The translations under genes and the position numbers were made by a program. Source: Emergencia sp. (GTDB taxonomy: Bacteria; Bacillota; Clostridia; Peptostreptococcales; Anaerovoracaceae). Taken from it: a DNA stretch of 64,000 bases. Shown piece after piece: positions 37,627 to 46,104 of this stretch (positions within the stretch are counted from its first letter, which is position 1; each line of letters opens with the position of its first letter). A model generated the notes under the pieces. That model saw only the letters and a list, made by a program, of their open reading frames with translations, did not search any database and was not told the DNA's origin. Where the stretch lies: contig JALEOD010000042.1 in assembly GCA_022767345.1 (NCBI GenBank), positions 62,001-126,000 of the forward strand, written 5' to 3'.

Positions 37627-38667
37627 CTATTTTTCGGTCTGTTCCACCATCCACTCTGCGAAAATCCCATAACCCTTCTTAGGATTATTTACAAAAACAT
37701 GGGTAACCGCACCGATTATTCGGTTATTTTGTATAATGGGACTTCCGCTCATTCCCTGTACAATTCCGCCACAGGTTTTCAATAACTTTTTATCAGTCAC
37801 CTCAAACTCAAGTCCTTTGCTATCCGCTTTATTCTGATGTTTTACCTTTGTAATTTCAATTTCAAACTGCTCTACTTTCGTTTCATCAATTGTAGTAAGA
37901 ATATATGCCTTACCTTCCTCAATTTCTTCCTGATACGCCATCACCATGGGGTGATCCAAATCAAAGTCCTGCGGGTCATCGCCTTTTCCATAAATGCCGA
38001 ATTCAGTATTTTTCACGATTTCTCCAAGAGGATTTTGAAAATCATATATCACACCGCCGATTTCTCCCGGCACGCCCTTTTCTCCTGCCTTAATCTGACT
38101 GACTCTGGTGTGCAGAAGATTTCCGGCCTTCGTTTCCAGCAGCATACCGGTCTCTGCCTCGTAAATCCCATGGCCAAGGGCTGCGAAACTGCCTGTCTTA
38201 GGGTCATAAAAACTCAGTGTCCCGATTCCGGCAATTTTTTCTTTAATCCAAAGACCCAGCTTGTATTCTCGGCTTGCCTTGTCATAATACGGTGTTATGG
38301 AAAAATCCAATGATTTATTATTTCTGATTACGGTCAGCTGCACTTCTTTACCGCTGCCCGCCACAATTTGGTTAACGTCATCAGGTCCGTCCACCTTCTT
38401 TCCGTTTACTGCGACAATCATATCTCCCACCTCAGGTCCCGCTTTTTTTTCAACACCTACGATGAGCGCTCCTTTTACATCCATCTGAATGCCGATAGAC
38501 TGTCCGCCGGGAATTAAAACTCTCTCACTGACGACACTGTGACCGCCCGTCAGAACAGACAACTGCCTCGGAAATAGAATGCCGGTACACAGCACAAAGG
38601 CTGCCATGCCAACAAACAGCCAGATACATTTTTTCAATTTTTCATTTAACATGCTATCAACTCTCAT
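37627..38667 (-). CDS. spoIVB: SpoIVB peptidase
   Basis: Forespore serine peptidase (S55) that signals sigma-K activation by cutting SpoIVFA. It has 346 residues, or 341 if the second ATG (38650-38652) is used. The layout is one N-terminal membrane helix (CIWLFVGMAAFVLCTGILF), a PDZ domain (GVEKKAGPEVGDMIVAVNGK), a protease domain with His in AALGHGIYEAETG and Ser in VQGMSGSPIIQNN (about residue 310). The start overlaps the bofC-like gene. Confidence 0.97.
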   Translation of the reverse strand: MRVDSMLNEKLKKCIWLFVGMAAFVLCTGILFPRQLSVLTGGHSVVSERVLIPGGQSIGIQMDVKGALIVGVEKKAGPEVGDMIVAVNGKKVDGPDDVNQIVAGSGKEVQLTVIRNNKSLDFSITPYYDKASREYKLGLWIKEKIAGIGTLSFYDPKTGSFAALGHGIYEAETGMLLETKAGNLLHTRVSQIKAGEKGVPGEIGGVIYDFQNPLGEIVKNTEFGIYGKGDDPQDFDLDHPMVMAYQEEIEEGKAYILTTIDETKVEQFEIEITKVKHQNKADSKGLEFEVTDKKLLKTCGGIVQGMSGSPIIQNNRIIGAVTHVFVNNPKKGYGIFAEWMVEQTEK

Positions 38668-39175
38668 AATCCATCATTAATCGATTTAAATCATCTCTGT
38701 TTTCGACCTTGATACCCTCTTTAAATCTGCTCTGGTCCTGCGCTGACAGGGTCTCATACACGATAGATGTATCCTCCAGTTCAATCAGGTGTCCTGTCTC
38801 ATCAGAGAAAAAAATCTTTATAACATTTTTATCGTATTTAATCAGATAATATGACTGATAAAACTGTCCATCTGTATCTTTTTGCGGATTCTGCAGCTTG
38901 TCTTTGTTCTCACCTTCGATAGTATCACCATTTGTTTCTGTATCTGTATCTTCATCGTCTTCAGTGTCCAAATCCTCCCCATCGGCAGAATCTTCCGGTT
39001 CCTTTGCGTTTGCAGTATTTTCATTCACTCTGCTCTCAAGATTTGCTTTCAGCGCATCTTCCTCATTTTCTTTTCCTGTTAACGCTGCAATCAGTACTAC
39101 GATTGCAAAAATTGCAACGATAAGCACAGCACATGCATAAATCCATGTATGGTTTTTCTTTTTCTGGCTAAACAT
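38657..39175 (-). CDS. BofC C-terminal domain-like protein
   Basis: 172 residues: an N-terminal membrane helix (WIYACAVLIVAIFAIVVLIA), an acidic Asp/Glu/Thr linker (about residues 60-95), and a C-terminal domain with YYLIKYDKNVIKIFFSDETG and ending FKEGIKVENRDDLNRLMM. The end matches the BofC C-terminal pattern (short strands, then a helix reading GI.V....EL..L..DY). In Bacillus BofC restrains SpoIVB. Direct overlap with spoIVB here supports the same partnership. AGAGGTGATGAA precedes the ATG. The call is by pattern, without alignment. Confidence 0.75.
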   Translation of the reverse strand: MFSQKKKNHTWIYACAVLIVAIFAIVVLIAALTGKENEEDALKANLESRVNENTANAKEPEDSADGEDLDTEDDEDTDTETNGDTIEGENKDKLQNPQKDTDGQFYQSYYLIKYDKNVIKIFFSDETGHLIELEDTSIVYETLSAQDQSRFKEGIKVENRDDLNRLMMDYES

Positions 39176-39218
39176 TTCATCACCTCTTAGCGGATATTAT
39201 TGCCAGAGAAATAAAAGC

Positions 39219-39893
39219 TTATACAGTAATTTTATCTTTCATCTTTTCAAAGGTCTTATTTCCAATGCCGTTGACATTTTGAATCTCTTCAATCTGAGAA
39301 AATTTACCGTTTTCTTCCCGGTAAGCAATGATTTTTTCCGCAGTTGCAGGTCCGACGCCAGGAATTTCCTGCAAAGTATCGCTGTCTGCCGTATTGATGT
39401 TAATTCTGCCCTGACTGTCTTTTCCCGCCGGTGCTGCCGTTTCTGCCGTTGATGTTCCAAAGAGCTCGCCCTCTTCTCCAATCATGGGAATCACAACCTT
39501 CTGACCGTCTGCCACAACCTCAGCCTGATTAATCTGCGCCGTAGACGCCCGTGCTGTCAGCCCGCCGGCTTTCTCGATGACCTCAAAGAGTCTGGTGCCC
39601 TCGGCTACCGCATAAACGCCCGGATTTTTCACTTCACCGCCGATATCCACATAGATTTGCGTATCCTCAGCTGCAGTCTCCAGGCTCCCGTCGCCTCCTG
39701 TTCCTTGGGCATGTTCTTTAATCTGATCTGCCTGCGCTTCACCGCCCGCCGCAAATTGTTCGGAAAATTCGTCCTTTTCCCCATACTGTCCAAAAACGAA
39801 AACAGCAATGATTACAATCGCAACCATTGCTGTTATCTGAAATAGTTTCTTATGCTCCTTGAGCTCACGCAAGTACAATTTTAGCTTGTCCAT
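39219..39893 (-). CDS. ComEA-like competence/DNA-binding protein
   Basis: 224 residues with one N-terminal membrane helix (QITAMVAIVIIAVFVFG), an SLBB-like domain (VDIGGEVKNPGVYAVAEGTR, about residues 82-140) and a C-terminal helix-hairpin-helix pair (ININTADSDTLQEIPGVGPA, then IQNVNGIGNKTFEKMKDKI). ComEA binds incoming DNA at the outer membrane face. No comEC or comEB is present here, so a competence role is not shown by context. Confidence 0.92.
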   Translation of the reverse strand: MDKLKLYLRELKEHKKLFQITAMVAIVIIAVFVFGQYGEKDEFSEQFAAGGEAQADQIKEHAQGTGGDGSLETAAEDTQIYVDIGGEVKNPGVYAVAEGTRLFEVIEKAGGLTARASTAQINQAEVVADGQKVVIPMIGEEGELFGTSTAETAAPAGKDSQGRININTADSDTLQEIPGVGPATAEKIIAYREENGKFSQIEEIQNVNGIGNKTFEKMKDKITV

Positions 39894-39958
39894 CTTACTT
39901 CCCCTTCCTTTTTCTTCTTATCATAACCGAAGAAAAATGGAAAGTCAAGGAATTTTTT

Positions 39959-40624
39959 CTATTTAATTCCAAATATGATTTCTTTACGCACAACTTCAAT
40001 CTCATAGCGCGGCACATCAAGCCCTGCAAACTTCACAAAAGAAGCGATGACCTGCTCTGGACTCAGATTGGAAGCACTTCCGCAGTCAAGAACCATGGAC
40101 AGAGTCAGATTTTCATCTTCTGCCAGCTTTACGGAACGAATTTTAGGACGAATGTCCACCGTCACCATTTTCTTTGTCTTTTTCTGCCTTTTTTCCGCGA
40201 AAATTTCTTCCTGCGCTAAATACTCAGCCAAAATCTGTTCATACTTCGCGCGGTTACAAACCAGAGGGAATTTTACCAGATATTCGGCAGCCTCCGTTGC
40301 TGCCGCCAGAGATTTGGCATTTGAACGGTCGTAGTCGCAGGAGAGGATTTCTACACCCTCAGCCATGGCAGCCTGTAGTTTTTCCGCAATTTCCTGCGGT
40401 GCATAGTCCGCTGTCGTTTCAAACTCCAAAAGTTCGCAGCGGCTGGTATAGCCCAAAGATAACGGCTGAGCAAAGCCCATCTTCGGATGAGGGTTAAAAC
40501 CCTGTGAATACGCCATAGCGATGCCGCACTTTTTAAAAGCACGCTTAAACAGCCGCAGCATGTCCAAATGGGAAGTATACTTTATGTAACCTTCTTTTGT
40601 AAACTTTATTACATATTTACGCAT
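39959..40624 (-). CDS. TIGR03936 family radical SAM-associated protein (DUF2344)
   Basis: 221 residues starting YVIKFTKEGYIKYTSHLDML and RAFKKCGIAMAYSQGFNPHP, the DUF2344 signature. The function is unknown, but family members always accompany or are fused to the B12-binding radical SAM protein that overlaps it by 8 bp here. They possibly form one enzyme acting on RNA. Confidence 0.9.
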   Translation of the reverse strand: MRKYVIKFTKEGYIKYTSHLDMLRLFKRAFKKCGIAMAYSQGFNPHPKMGFAQPLSLGYTSRCELLEFETTADYAPQEIAEKLQAAMAEGVEILSCDYDRSNAKSLAAATEAAEYLVKFPLVCNRAKYEQILAEYLAQEEIFAEKRQKKTKKMVTVDIRPKIRSVKLAEDENLTLSMVLDCGSASNLSPEQVIASFVKFAGLDVPRYEIEVVRKEIIFGIK

Positions 40625-42461
40625 AAATACCTCCCCATTTGCATTCTACCCTGCTGTTAATACCGCAGCCCGCGCAGCCGTATCTGCAGTCCTTTGTGGT
40701 AGTTTCTTTTTCTGCCTTTTCCGCTTCGGAAACCAAGAATTTCTTTGAAACCGCAGCGTCTATAATATCCCATGGCAGCACTTCGTCAAACTGACGGGCT
40801 CTGATGGTATAAAAATCCATATCGATGCCGCTCTTTTCCACTGCGCGATTCCATTTTTCCAGACTGAAATGCTCCGACCAGCCATCCAGACGACATCCTT
40901 GCCTGTGGGCCTCTAAAAGCAGTCTTCCCAGCCTTCTGTCGCCTCTGGCGAAAACCGCCTCAAAAGTGCTGACAGCATCATCATGATAGTTAAAGGTAAC
41001 GCCTTTTATTTTCAGTTTTCCGCTAAGATAATTGTGCTTGCGGGTAAATTCCTCCGTCGTATTCTGCGGAACCCACTGGAAAGGCGTATGGGCCTTTGGA
41101 ACGAAATTGGAAACGCTGACTGTTACAGAAAAGCGTCCGCCTTTTCCACTTTCCCTGTGAAGCTGTACGACCTTTCTTGCAATCTCGGCAATACCGTCCA
41201 AATCCTCATCGGTTTCCGTCGGCAGTCCAATCATGAAATATAGTTTAATATGCTTCCAGCCAAGGTCGATTGCCTGCTCCACCGCACTGTAAATATCCTC
41301 TTCGGTGATGCCTTTATTGATGACATCGCGAAGGCGCTGAGTCCCCGCTTCCGGCGCAAAAGTCAGTCCCGACTTCTTATACCCCTGTATTTCTTCTAAC
41401 ACCTGAAAGGAAAAGCTGTCAAGACGCAGCGACGGCAGGGACAGGGACACGTTCTGCTCCTTGCATTTTCTCATCAGTTCGATGGCAAGAGGTTCAAAGG
41501 CGGAATAATCGCTGGTAGACAGAGATAAAAGCGAAAGCTCCTCGTGACCGCTGTTTGCCAGCTGCTTCATGGCCAGATCCATAATCTTGTCCTTAGAACG
41601 CTCGCGCACCGGTCTGTAAATCATGCCTGCCTGACAAAATCTGCAGCCGCGGGTGCAGCCTCTGAAGGTTTCCACCACGCTTCTGTCGTGAACCGTTTCC
41701 ATCAGAGGAACAATCGGATTTGTCGGAAAATCTATTTCTTCAATATCCGGCAGAATACAGCGCTGTACCTTGTCCGGCGCACCCTCAAAGGTTTTCTTGT
41801 AAGACTGCACCGTGCCATCATCATGATAGCTTACCTCGTAAAAAGATGGAATATATACACCCGTATCTCCTGCGATTTCTTTCAAAAAAGACGCCTTATC
41901 CATCCCGCATTCTTTCGCCTTTGCGTACTTCTTCAAAAGCAGCGGCAGGCTTTCCTCACCGTCTCCAATAAGAAAAATGTCCACAAAGTCAGCCAGCGGC
42001 TCCGGATTATACGCGCATGGACCGCCTGCGATAATCAATGGGTCCTCCCCGGTGCGTTCTGCTGCTAAAAGCGGAATATTTCCCAGTTCCAGCATGTTAA
42101 GAATGGTCGTAAAGGACATCTCATACTGCAGGGTAAATCCCAGAAAATCCATCTCTCTGACCGGCGTCTTATTTTCCAGCGTAAAGAGAGGCACGTCCAT
42201 CTCTCTCATGAGAGCTTCCATGTCCGGCGCCGGCGCAAAAACCCGCTCACAGGCGAGTTCTTCATCGTTGTTGATGATATTATAAAGAATAGAAAGTCCC
42301 ATGTAGGACATGCCAATTTCGTATAGATCCGGAAAAGCAAAGGCAAGACGCGCTTTTACGCTGTCCGGCGCTTTCCGAATCATGTTCATTTCATTGCCGA
42401 TATATCTGGCAGGTTTCTCCACCTGTTTCAGCAGATGGTTCAAAGTTTCACTCAGGTTCAT
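40617..42461 (-). CDS. TIGR03960 family B12-binding-like radical SAM protein
   Basis: 614 residues. The N-terminal cobalamin-fold region (FAFPDLYEIGMSYMGLSILY, about residues 41-160) is followed by a radical SAM core with the CxxxCxxC cluster site in TFRGCTRGCRFCQAGMIYR (about residue 267). A Cys-rich C-terminus (KDCRYGCAGCGINSR) may hold another cluster. It overlaps the HD gene by 14 bp and the DUF2344 gene by 8 bp. Substrate unknown. Confidence 0.9.
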   Translation of the reverse strand: MNLSETLNHLLKQVEKPARYIGNEMNMIRKAPDSVKARLAFAFPDLYEIGMSYMGLSILYNIINNDEELACERVFAPAPDMEALMREMDVPLFTLENKTPVREMDFLGFTLQYEMSFTTILNMLELGNIPLLAAERTGEDPLIIAGGPCAYNPEPLADFVDIFLIGDGEESLPLLLKKYAKAKECGMDKASFLKEIAGDTGVYIPSFYEVSYHDDGTVQSYKKTFEGAPDKVQRCILPDIEEIDFPTNPIVPLMETVHDRSVVETFRGCTRGCRFCQAGMIYRPVRERSKDKIMDLAMKQLANSGHEELSLLSLSTSDYSAFEPLAIELMRKCKEQNVSLSLPSLRLDSFSFQVLEEIQGYKKSGLTFAPEAGTQRLRDVINKGITEEDIYSAVEQAIDLGWKHIKLYFMIGLPTETDEDLDGIAEIARKVVQLHRESGKGGRFSVTVSVSNFVPKAHTPFQWVPQNTTEEFTRKHNYLSGKLKIKGVTFNYHDDAVSTFEAVFARGDRRLGRLLLEAHRQGCRLDGWSEHFSLEKWNRAVEKSGIDMDFYTIRARQFDEVLPWDIIDAAVSKKFLVSEAEKAEKETTTKDCRYGCAGCGINSRVECKWGGIYA

Positions 42462-42999
42462 GTTCTGTATTTCCTTTCACTTCCTCAAAGAGGCTGTCGA
42501 TAGTCTGTCCAATCAACGCTTCTATTTGGTGCATCAGCCCTCTGGTCTGTTCTTTTTTCTGTAAAATTCTATTTTGCACTGCCGGATCATCCGGTGCTTT
42601 ATGAAGAATATAGTCAATTCGCTCATCGAGACCTACATACTGGTCTTCCTTGACAAGACGGTCCCCCAAGCAGACTAAATCCGTTTCGTCGATTTCTTTA
42701 AACTCATGAAAATCATAGGTCATATGAACGCGAACAATTTTAGCCTCATCATCATAACCCAGACTCGCTAGAATATCCGCTCCGATTTCCCAGTGCCTGT
42801 CACTGGTTCTTGCTACATCGTGAGCCAGACCGGCGCCCTTAATCAAATCTAAATCCAGCCTTGTACCATGCAGGTTCATCTGTCGTCCGATTTCATGGGC
42901 TACTCTGCTGACAGCTCTGCAATGCCTGATGACGTGGGGCGGCGTTTTATATTTCTCATAAAGCGCTTCACACTCTTTTTCTGTAATTCGTTTCGTCAT
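42448..42999 (-). CDS. HD-domain phosphohydrolase
   Basis: 183 residues with the HD pattern: VIRHCRAVSRVAHEIGRQM (first His), KGAGLAHDVARTSDRHWEIG (HD pair, about residue 58) and CLGDRLVKEDQYVGLDER (last Asp). It resembles HDIG-type nucleotide hydrolases. The substrate cannot be told. It heads the radical SAM pair. Confidence 0.85.
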   Translation of the reverse strand: MTKRITEKECEALYEKYKTPPHVIRHCRAVSRVAHEIGRQMNLHGTRLDLDLIKGAGLAHDVARTSDRHWEIGADILASLGYDDEAKIVRVHMTYDFHEFKEIDETDLVCLGDRLVKEDQYVGLDERIDYILHKAPDDPAVQNRILQKKEQTRGLMHQIEALIGQTIDSLFEEVKGNTEHEPE

Positions 43000-43029
43000 A
43001 ATCGTACCAGCCTTTCAGCTAATAGTATA

Positions 43030-43536
43030 TCACAGATTTTCCTTTAGTTCATAAAAAAATTCTTTTTCGCTTTGGGTATCGTAACTTCCGATAATTTCTC
43101 CCCTTTGAACACGTTCAGATTCCACTACGCCGATTTCTGTAAGATTACCATAGATGGAAGTTCCGTCCTCATGACGGATTTCCACGTAAAGTCCCTTTTC
43201 TTTATCCTTTCCGGAGGCGGTCACCACGCCGCCTGCCACTGCGTGAACCTGTTTGATTTGTTCGTCGGATTTTTCATCAATGGGTACGCCATATTTGGAA
43301 GCCTCATTAATCTTTGTGACAGCGGAAACCACCTTGTCTGGCGCGCCGGAAAGTGCCGCTGATACTGTCACCGCCGCACCTTTGATATCCTCCATGGACA
43401 TCTGATACATGACCATGGCTTTTGCTTTTTCGTAGTATTTAGCAAAGGTTTCATTTTTTATTTCTCCGCCGTAGGAAGCCGCCGTTAAAATCAATAAACA
43501 GGCCGTCACCTGGCAGTACAGTTTTTTCTTATTCAT
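43030..43536 (-). CDS. SpoIVFA-like protein with degenerate LytM (M23) domain
   Basis: 168 residues: a short N-terminal hydrophobic segment (YCQVTACLLILTAASYG), then from about residue 100 an M23-like fold (AVAGGVVTASGKDKEKGLYV, then RHEDGTSIYGNLTEIGVV). The zinc histidines of active LytM enzymes are missing, as in SpoIVFA and SpoIIQ. It lies directly after obgE in the rplU-rpmA-obgE neighbourhood, where Bacillus carries spoIVFA/B. SpoIVFA is the target of SpoIVB, also in this window. No spoIVFB is seen. Family and context are suggestive, not conclusive. Confidence 0.6.
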   Translation of the reverse strand: MNKKKLYCQVTACLLILTAASYGGEIKNETFAKYYEKAKAMVMYQMSMEDIKGAAVTVSAALSGAPDKVVSAVTKINEASKYGVPIDEKSDEQIKQVHAVAGGVVTASGKDKEKGLYVEIRHEDGTSIYGNLTEIGVVESERVQRGEIIGSYDTQSEKEFFYELKENL

Positions 43537-43541
43537 AAAAT

Positions 43542-43571
43542 CACCTCTATATAAAGTATTATATAGAGGTG
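43542..43571 (-). promoter_or_regulatory. Perfect hairpin that hides the ribosome binding site of the SpoIVFA-like gene
   Basis: CACCTCTATATA and TATATAGAGGTG form a perfect 12-bp stem with a 6-base loop. The 3' arm (on mRNA) contains AGAGGTG, the ribosome binding site lying 5-6 bases before the ATG. It can block translation or, with obgE upstream, act as a weak attenuator. Confidence 0.7.
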
Positions 43572-43587
43572 AAGAATATAACCGGTT

Positions 43588-44880
43588 TTAGTATTCGTCC
43601 CAGTATTCAAACTCGTAATCAAAGATTCTAATGGTATCTCCCTCAGAAAGCCCCATTTCAATAAGCTTCTCGATGGCGCCCTTCTTTTCAATATACTTAT
43701 AGAGATAGCGCAGTGACCCCATGTCATTGAAATTTGTGGAATCGAAAATTTTCTGCAGCTGCTTTCCGGTAAGCACATAGACATCGCCTTCTTTGGAAGC
43801 GTAGACCTCTTTGAAATTCGGATCTTTGTCGTCAGTTTCAAAGTCGAAGTATTCGTATTCGTCTTCTTCCTGCGGATTCAGCGCAGCTTTCTTAAGTTCC
43901 TCTGCCGCTGCGGCCATCAGTGCGTGAACACCCTCGTTAATCGGCGCGCAAATCGGAAATACGCTGTATCCTTTTCCTTCCACATATTCTTTAAATTCAA
44001 TATATGCAGGATCTTCTTCGCTGATCATATCCATCTTGTTTGCTGCTACCAGCATTGGCTTGTCGGCTACCCTCTTGCTGTATTCTTGCAGCTCATTGTT
44101 GATTTTATCAAAATCTTCGATGGGATTTCTGCCTTCGCTTCCCGAAGCATCTACCACATGAATCAAAACTTTGGTTCTTTCAATGTGTTTTAAGAACTTC
44201 AGTCCCAGACCCAGTCCTTTGTGCGCGCCCTCGATGATGCCGGCAATATCTGCCATGACAAAGCTGGTGTCATAGATTTCTACCACACCCAAATTAGGGG
44301 CAATGGTAGTAAAGTGATAGTTTTCAATCTTCGGCTGCGCACTGGTCGCCGTTGCCAGAAGACTTGACTTTCCAACATTAGGAAAACCTACCAGACCCAC
44401 ATCGGCAATCATCTTCATCTCCAGCAGGATGTTTCGCTCCTTTGCAAAGCCGCCGGCCTCGGCAAAATTCGGCGCCTGCCGCACCGAGTTTTTAAAATGG
44501 GTATTTCCCTTGCCGCCTTTGCCGCCTTTGGCTGCAACAAAGCTCTCACCATCTTCCACAAGGTCTTTCATCACAAGACCTGTTTCTTCATCAATGATGA
44601 CCGTACCCATGGGCACTTTAATCACCAGATCTTCCCCATTCTTTCCGTACCGTTTTTTCTTCATGCCGTCCTGACCGTTTTCTGCCTGGTATTTCCTCTT
44701 ATAGCGAAAATCCATCAGCGTTCTAAGGTTTCTGTCAGCCTGAAAAATCACATCGCCGCCCTTGCCGCCATCGCCGCCGTCAGGACCTCCCTCCGGTACA
44801 AAGGGCTCCCTGCGGAAAGATACGCAGCCGTTGCCGCCCTTTCCTGATTTTATAAATATTTTGGCTCTATCTACAAACAT
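43588..44880 (-). CDS. obgE: Ribosome-associated GTPase Obg
   Basis: Essential GTPase in 50S assembly and stress/sporulation signalling. It is 430 residues from the ATG at 44878-44880 (AAGGAGG upstream; the longer frame is rejected). The order is the Gly-rich Obg fold (MFVDRAKIFIKSGKGGNGCV), the G domain with GLVGFPNVGKSSLLATAT, DIAGIIEGAHKGLGLG and AANKMDM, and the C-terminal OCT domain (residues about 345-430), ending with the acidic YEFEYWDEY. It has its own promoter. Confidence 0.96.
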   Translation of the reverse strand: MFVDRAKIFIKSGKGGNGCVSFRREPFVPEGGPDGGDGGKGGDVIFQADRNLRTLMDFRYKRKYQAENGQDGMKKKRYGKNGEDLVIKVPMGTVIIDEETGLVMKDLVEDGESFVAAKGGKGGKGNTHFKNSVRQAPNFAEAGGFAKERNILLEMKMIADVGLVGFPNVGKSSLLATATSAQPKIENYHFTTIAPNLGVVEIYDTSFVMADIAGIIEGAHKGLGLGLKFLKHIERTKVLIHVVDASGSEGRNPIEDFDKINNELQEYSKRVADKPMLVAANKMDMISEEDPAYIEFKEYVEGKGYSVFPICAPINEGVHALMAAAAEELKKAALNPQEEDEYEYFDFETDDKDPNFKEVYASKEGDVYVLTGKQLQKIFDSTNFNDMGSLRYLYKYIEKKGAIEKLIEMGLSEGDTIRIFDYEFEYWDEY

Positions 44881-44929
44881 ATCAAAGCCTCCTTTGCTGT
44901 TTCCTCTTTTGTTCAAAATTAGTCTGTTT

Positions 44930-44958
44930 AGTGTATCATAAATACTTGCGGATATCAA
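44930..44958 (-). promoter_or_regulatory. Promoter of obgE
   Basis: Minus-strand -35 TTGATA (44953-44958) and -10 TACACT (44930-44935) with a 17-bp spacer, 14 bp from the edge of array B. Confidence 0.65.
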
Positions 44959-44971
44959 CTGTGTCTTCCTG

Positions 44972-45158
44972 TGACAAATTTGACAACGCTTCGTTTTTTA
45001 GTCATTTCTGTCAATAAGTCCGACAAAACATTGATTGTTTTCCTATCAAATATTGCTAAATTGGACAATGTTCCGAAAGTCTGCCACTATTGTCACACTT
45101 TTCCCGGACAAACGTTGACAAAAGTGACAAAAAATAAATTCTTGTCCACTTTAGCAAT
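44972..45158. repeat. Array B: inverted words of the GACAA/TTGTC type
   Basis: The longest pair is ATTGCTAAATTGGACAA (45052-45068) with TTGTCCACTTTAGCAAT (45142-45158), complementary at 16 of 17 positions. Inside it TTGTCACACTTTT (45090-45102) pairs with AAAAGTGACAA (45120-45130). Another dyad is TTGACA (44980-44985) with TGTCAA (45009-45014), about 35 bp long. It lies between the rpmA terminator and the obgE promoter; with flanks it fills the 428-bp spacer. No ORF is supported. Confidence 0.65.
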
Positions 45159-45180
45159 ATCCCCTGCCTTTACAATTTTT

Positions 45181-45258
45181 ATGTAAGAAAAGAATATAGG
45201 AGTAATGTAGGAATAATGTATGAATGGTCTACATTCCACTACTCCTAATTACTCCTAT
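45181..45258 (-). terminator. Long imperfect hairpin terminator after rpmA
   Basis: ATAGGAGTAATGTAGGA (from 45196) and TCCTAATTACTCCTAT (to 45258) form a long stem with an inner GGAAT..ATTCC part; the minus strand continues TATATTCTTTTCTTAC. It is longer than a normal intrinsic terminator. Confidence 0.6.
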
Positions 45259-45308
45259 CCGCACTTAAAATCGTTGAAATCTCACGATTCTTAAATCTTA
45301 ATTAAAAA

Positions 45309-45569
45309 TTAAGCTTCTTTTGGATAAACACTAACCTGTTTTCTAGTCTTGTCTTTTCTTTCGAACTTAACAGTACCTTCAATCTTAGCAAATAATGTAT
45401 CATCGCCACCGATACCTACATTATTACCAGGATGGAATTTAGTACCTCTCTGTCTAACCAAAATGCTGCCAGCGCTAACGAACTGACCGTCACCTCTCTT
45501 AACGCCTAAACGTTTCGACTCGGAATCACGACCGTTCTTAGAGCTACCTACTCCTTTTTTACTTGCCAT
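45309..45569 (-). CDS. rpmA: 50S ribosomal protein L27
   Basis: 86 residues, starting [20 protein letters not shown], then [20 protein letters not shown]. Most Firmicute L27 proteins carry an N-terminal NLQFFAxxx extension that the protease Prp removes; it is absent here and the protein begins like the Gram-negative form. The prp (ysxB) gene that normally lies between rplU and rpmA is also absent, as only 40 bp separates them. The ATG has AGGAGG upstream. Confidence 0.97.
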   Translation of the reverse strand: MASKKGVGSSKNGRDSESKRLGVKRGDGQFVSAGSILVRQRGTKFHPGNNVGIGGDDTLFAKIEGTVKFERKDKTRKQVSVYPKEA

Positions 45570-45609
45570 AGACCAGACACCTCCTTGCTATTCGTGGCTA
45601 AAATGGAAA

Positions 45610-46104
45610 TTATTTCGCTGCTTCGATGGTTTCGATGATAACTGCTTTTGTAGCTTTTTCATCGATTTCAATACCATGTTCTTTAGCGTAAGCGATTAAT
45701 TCTTCTTTCTTCATGGAAGCGGAAACTTTCTTTTCCTTTGCTTCTTCTTTCGCTTCTGCCTTTGGTGCTGCAGGAGCTGCCTTCGGAGCACTCTTGCCTC
45801 CTAAGGATTCAATCTTAACCATAGTGTATGGCTGTCTGTGACCCTGTTTCTTTCTGTAGTCCTTCTTGGATTTGTATTTGTAGATGATGACTTTCTTTCC
45901 TTTGCCATTTTCTACTACTTCTCCAGAAACAACTGCACCTTCTACATACGGTGCACCTACCTTCAGGTCTCCTTCACCAGCTAAAACCAGTACTTTATCG
46001 AATTCAATCTTATCTCCAGCTTCTACGTTTAACTTTTCGATAGTTACTACGTCGCCTTCCTGAACTCTGTACTGCTTTCCGCCTGTTTCAATTACTGCGT
46101 ACAT
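45610..46104 (-). CDS. rplU: 50S ribosomal protein L21 with extra C-terminal domain
   Basis: 164 residues from the ATG at 46102-46104 (AGGAGGTAAAAACACA upstream); a longer frame into the leader is rejected. Residues 1-103 are normal L21 ([36 protein letters not shown]). Then come an Ala/Lys/Pro linker (about residues 106-127) and a 38-residue helical piece, [20 protein letters not shown] and onward, that resembles SAP/Rho-N/HeH nucleic-acid-binding motifs. Typical L21 stops near residue 103. Transcribed from a strong promoter together with rpmA. Confidence 0.95.
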   Translation of the reverse strand: MYAVIETGGKQYRVQEGDVVTIEKLNVEAGDKIEFDKVLVLAGEGDLKVGAPYVEGAVVSGEVVENGKGKKVIIYKYKSKKDYRKKQGHRQPYTMVKIESLGGKSAPKAAPAAPKAEAKEEAKEKKVSASMKKEELIAYAKEHGIEIDEKATKAVIIETIEAAK

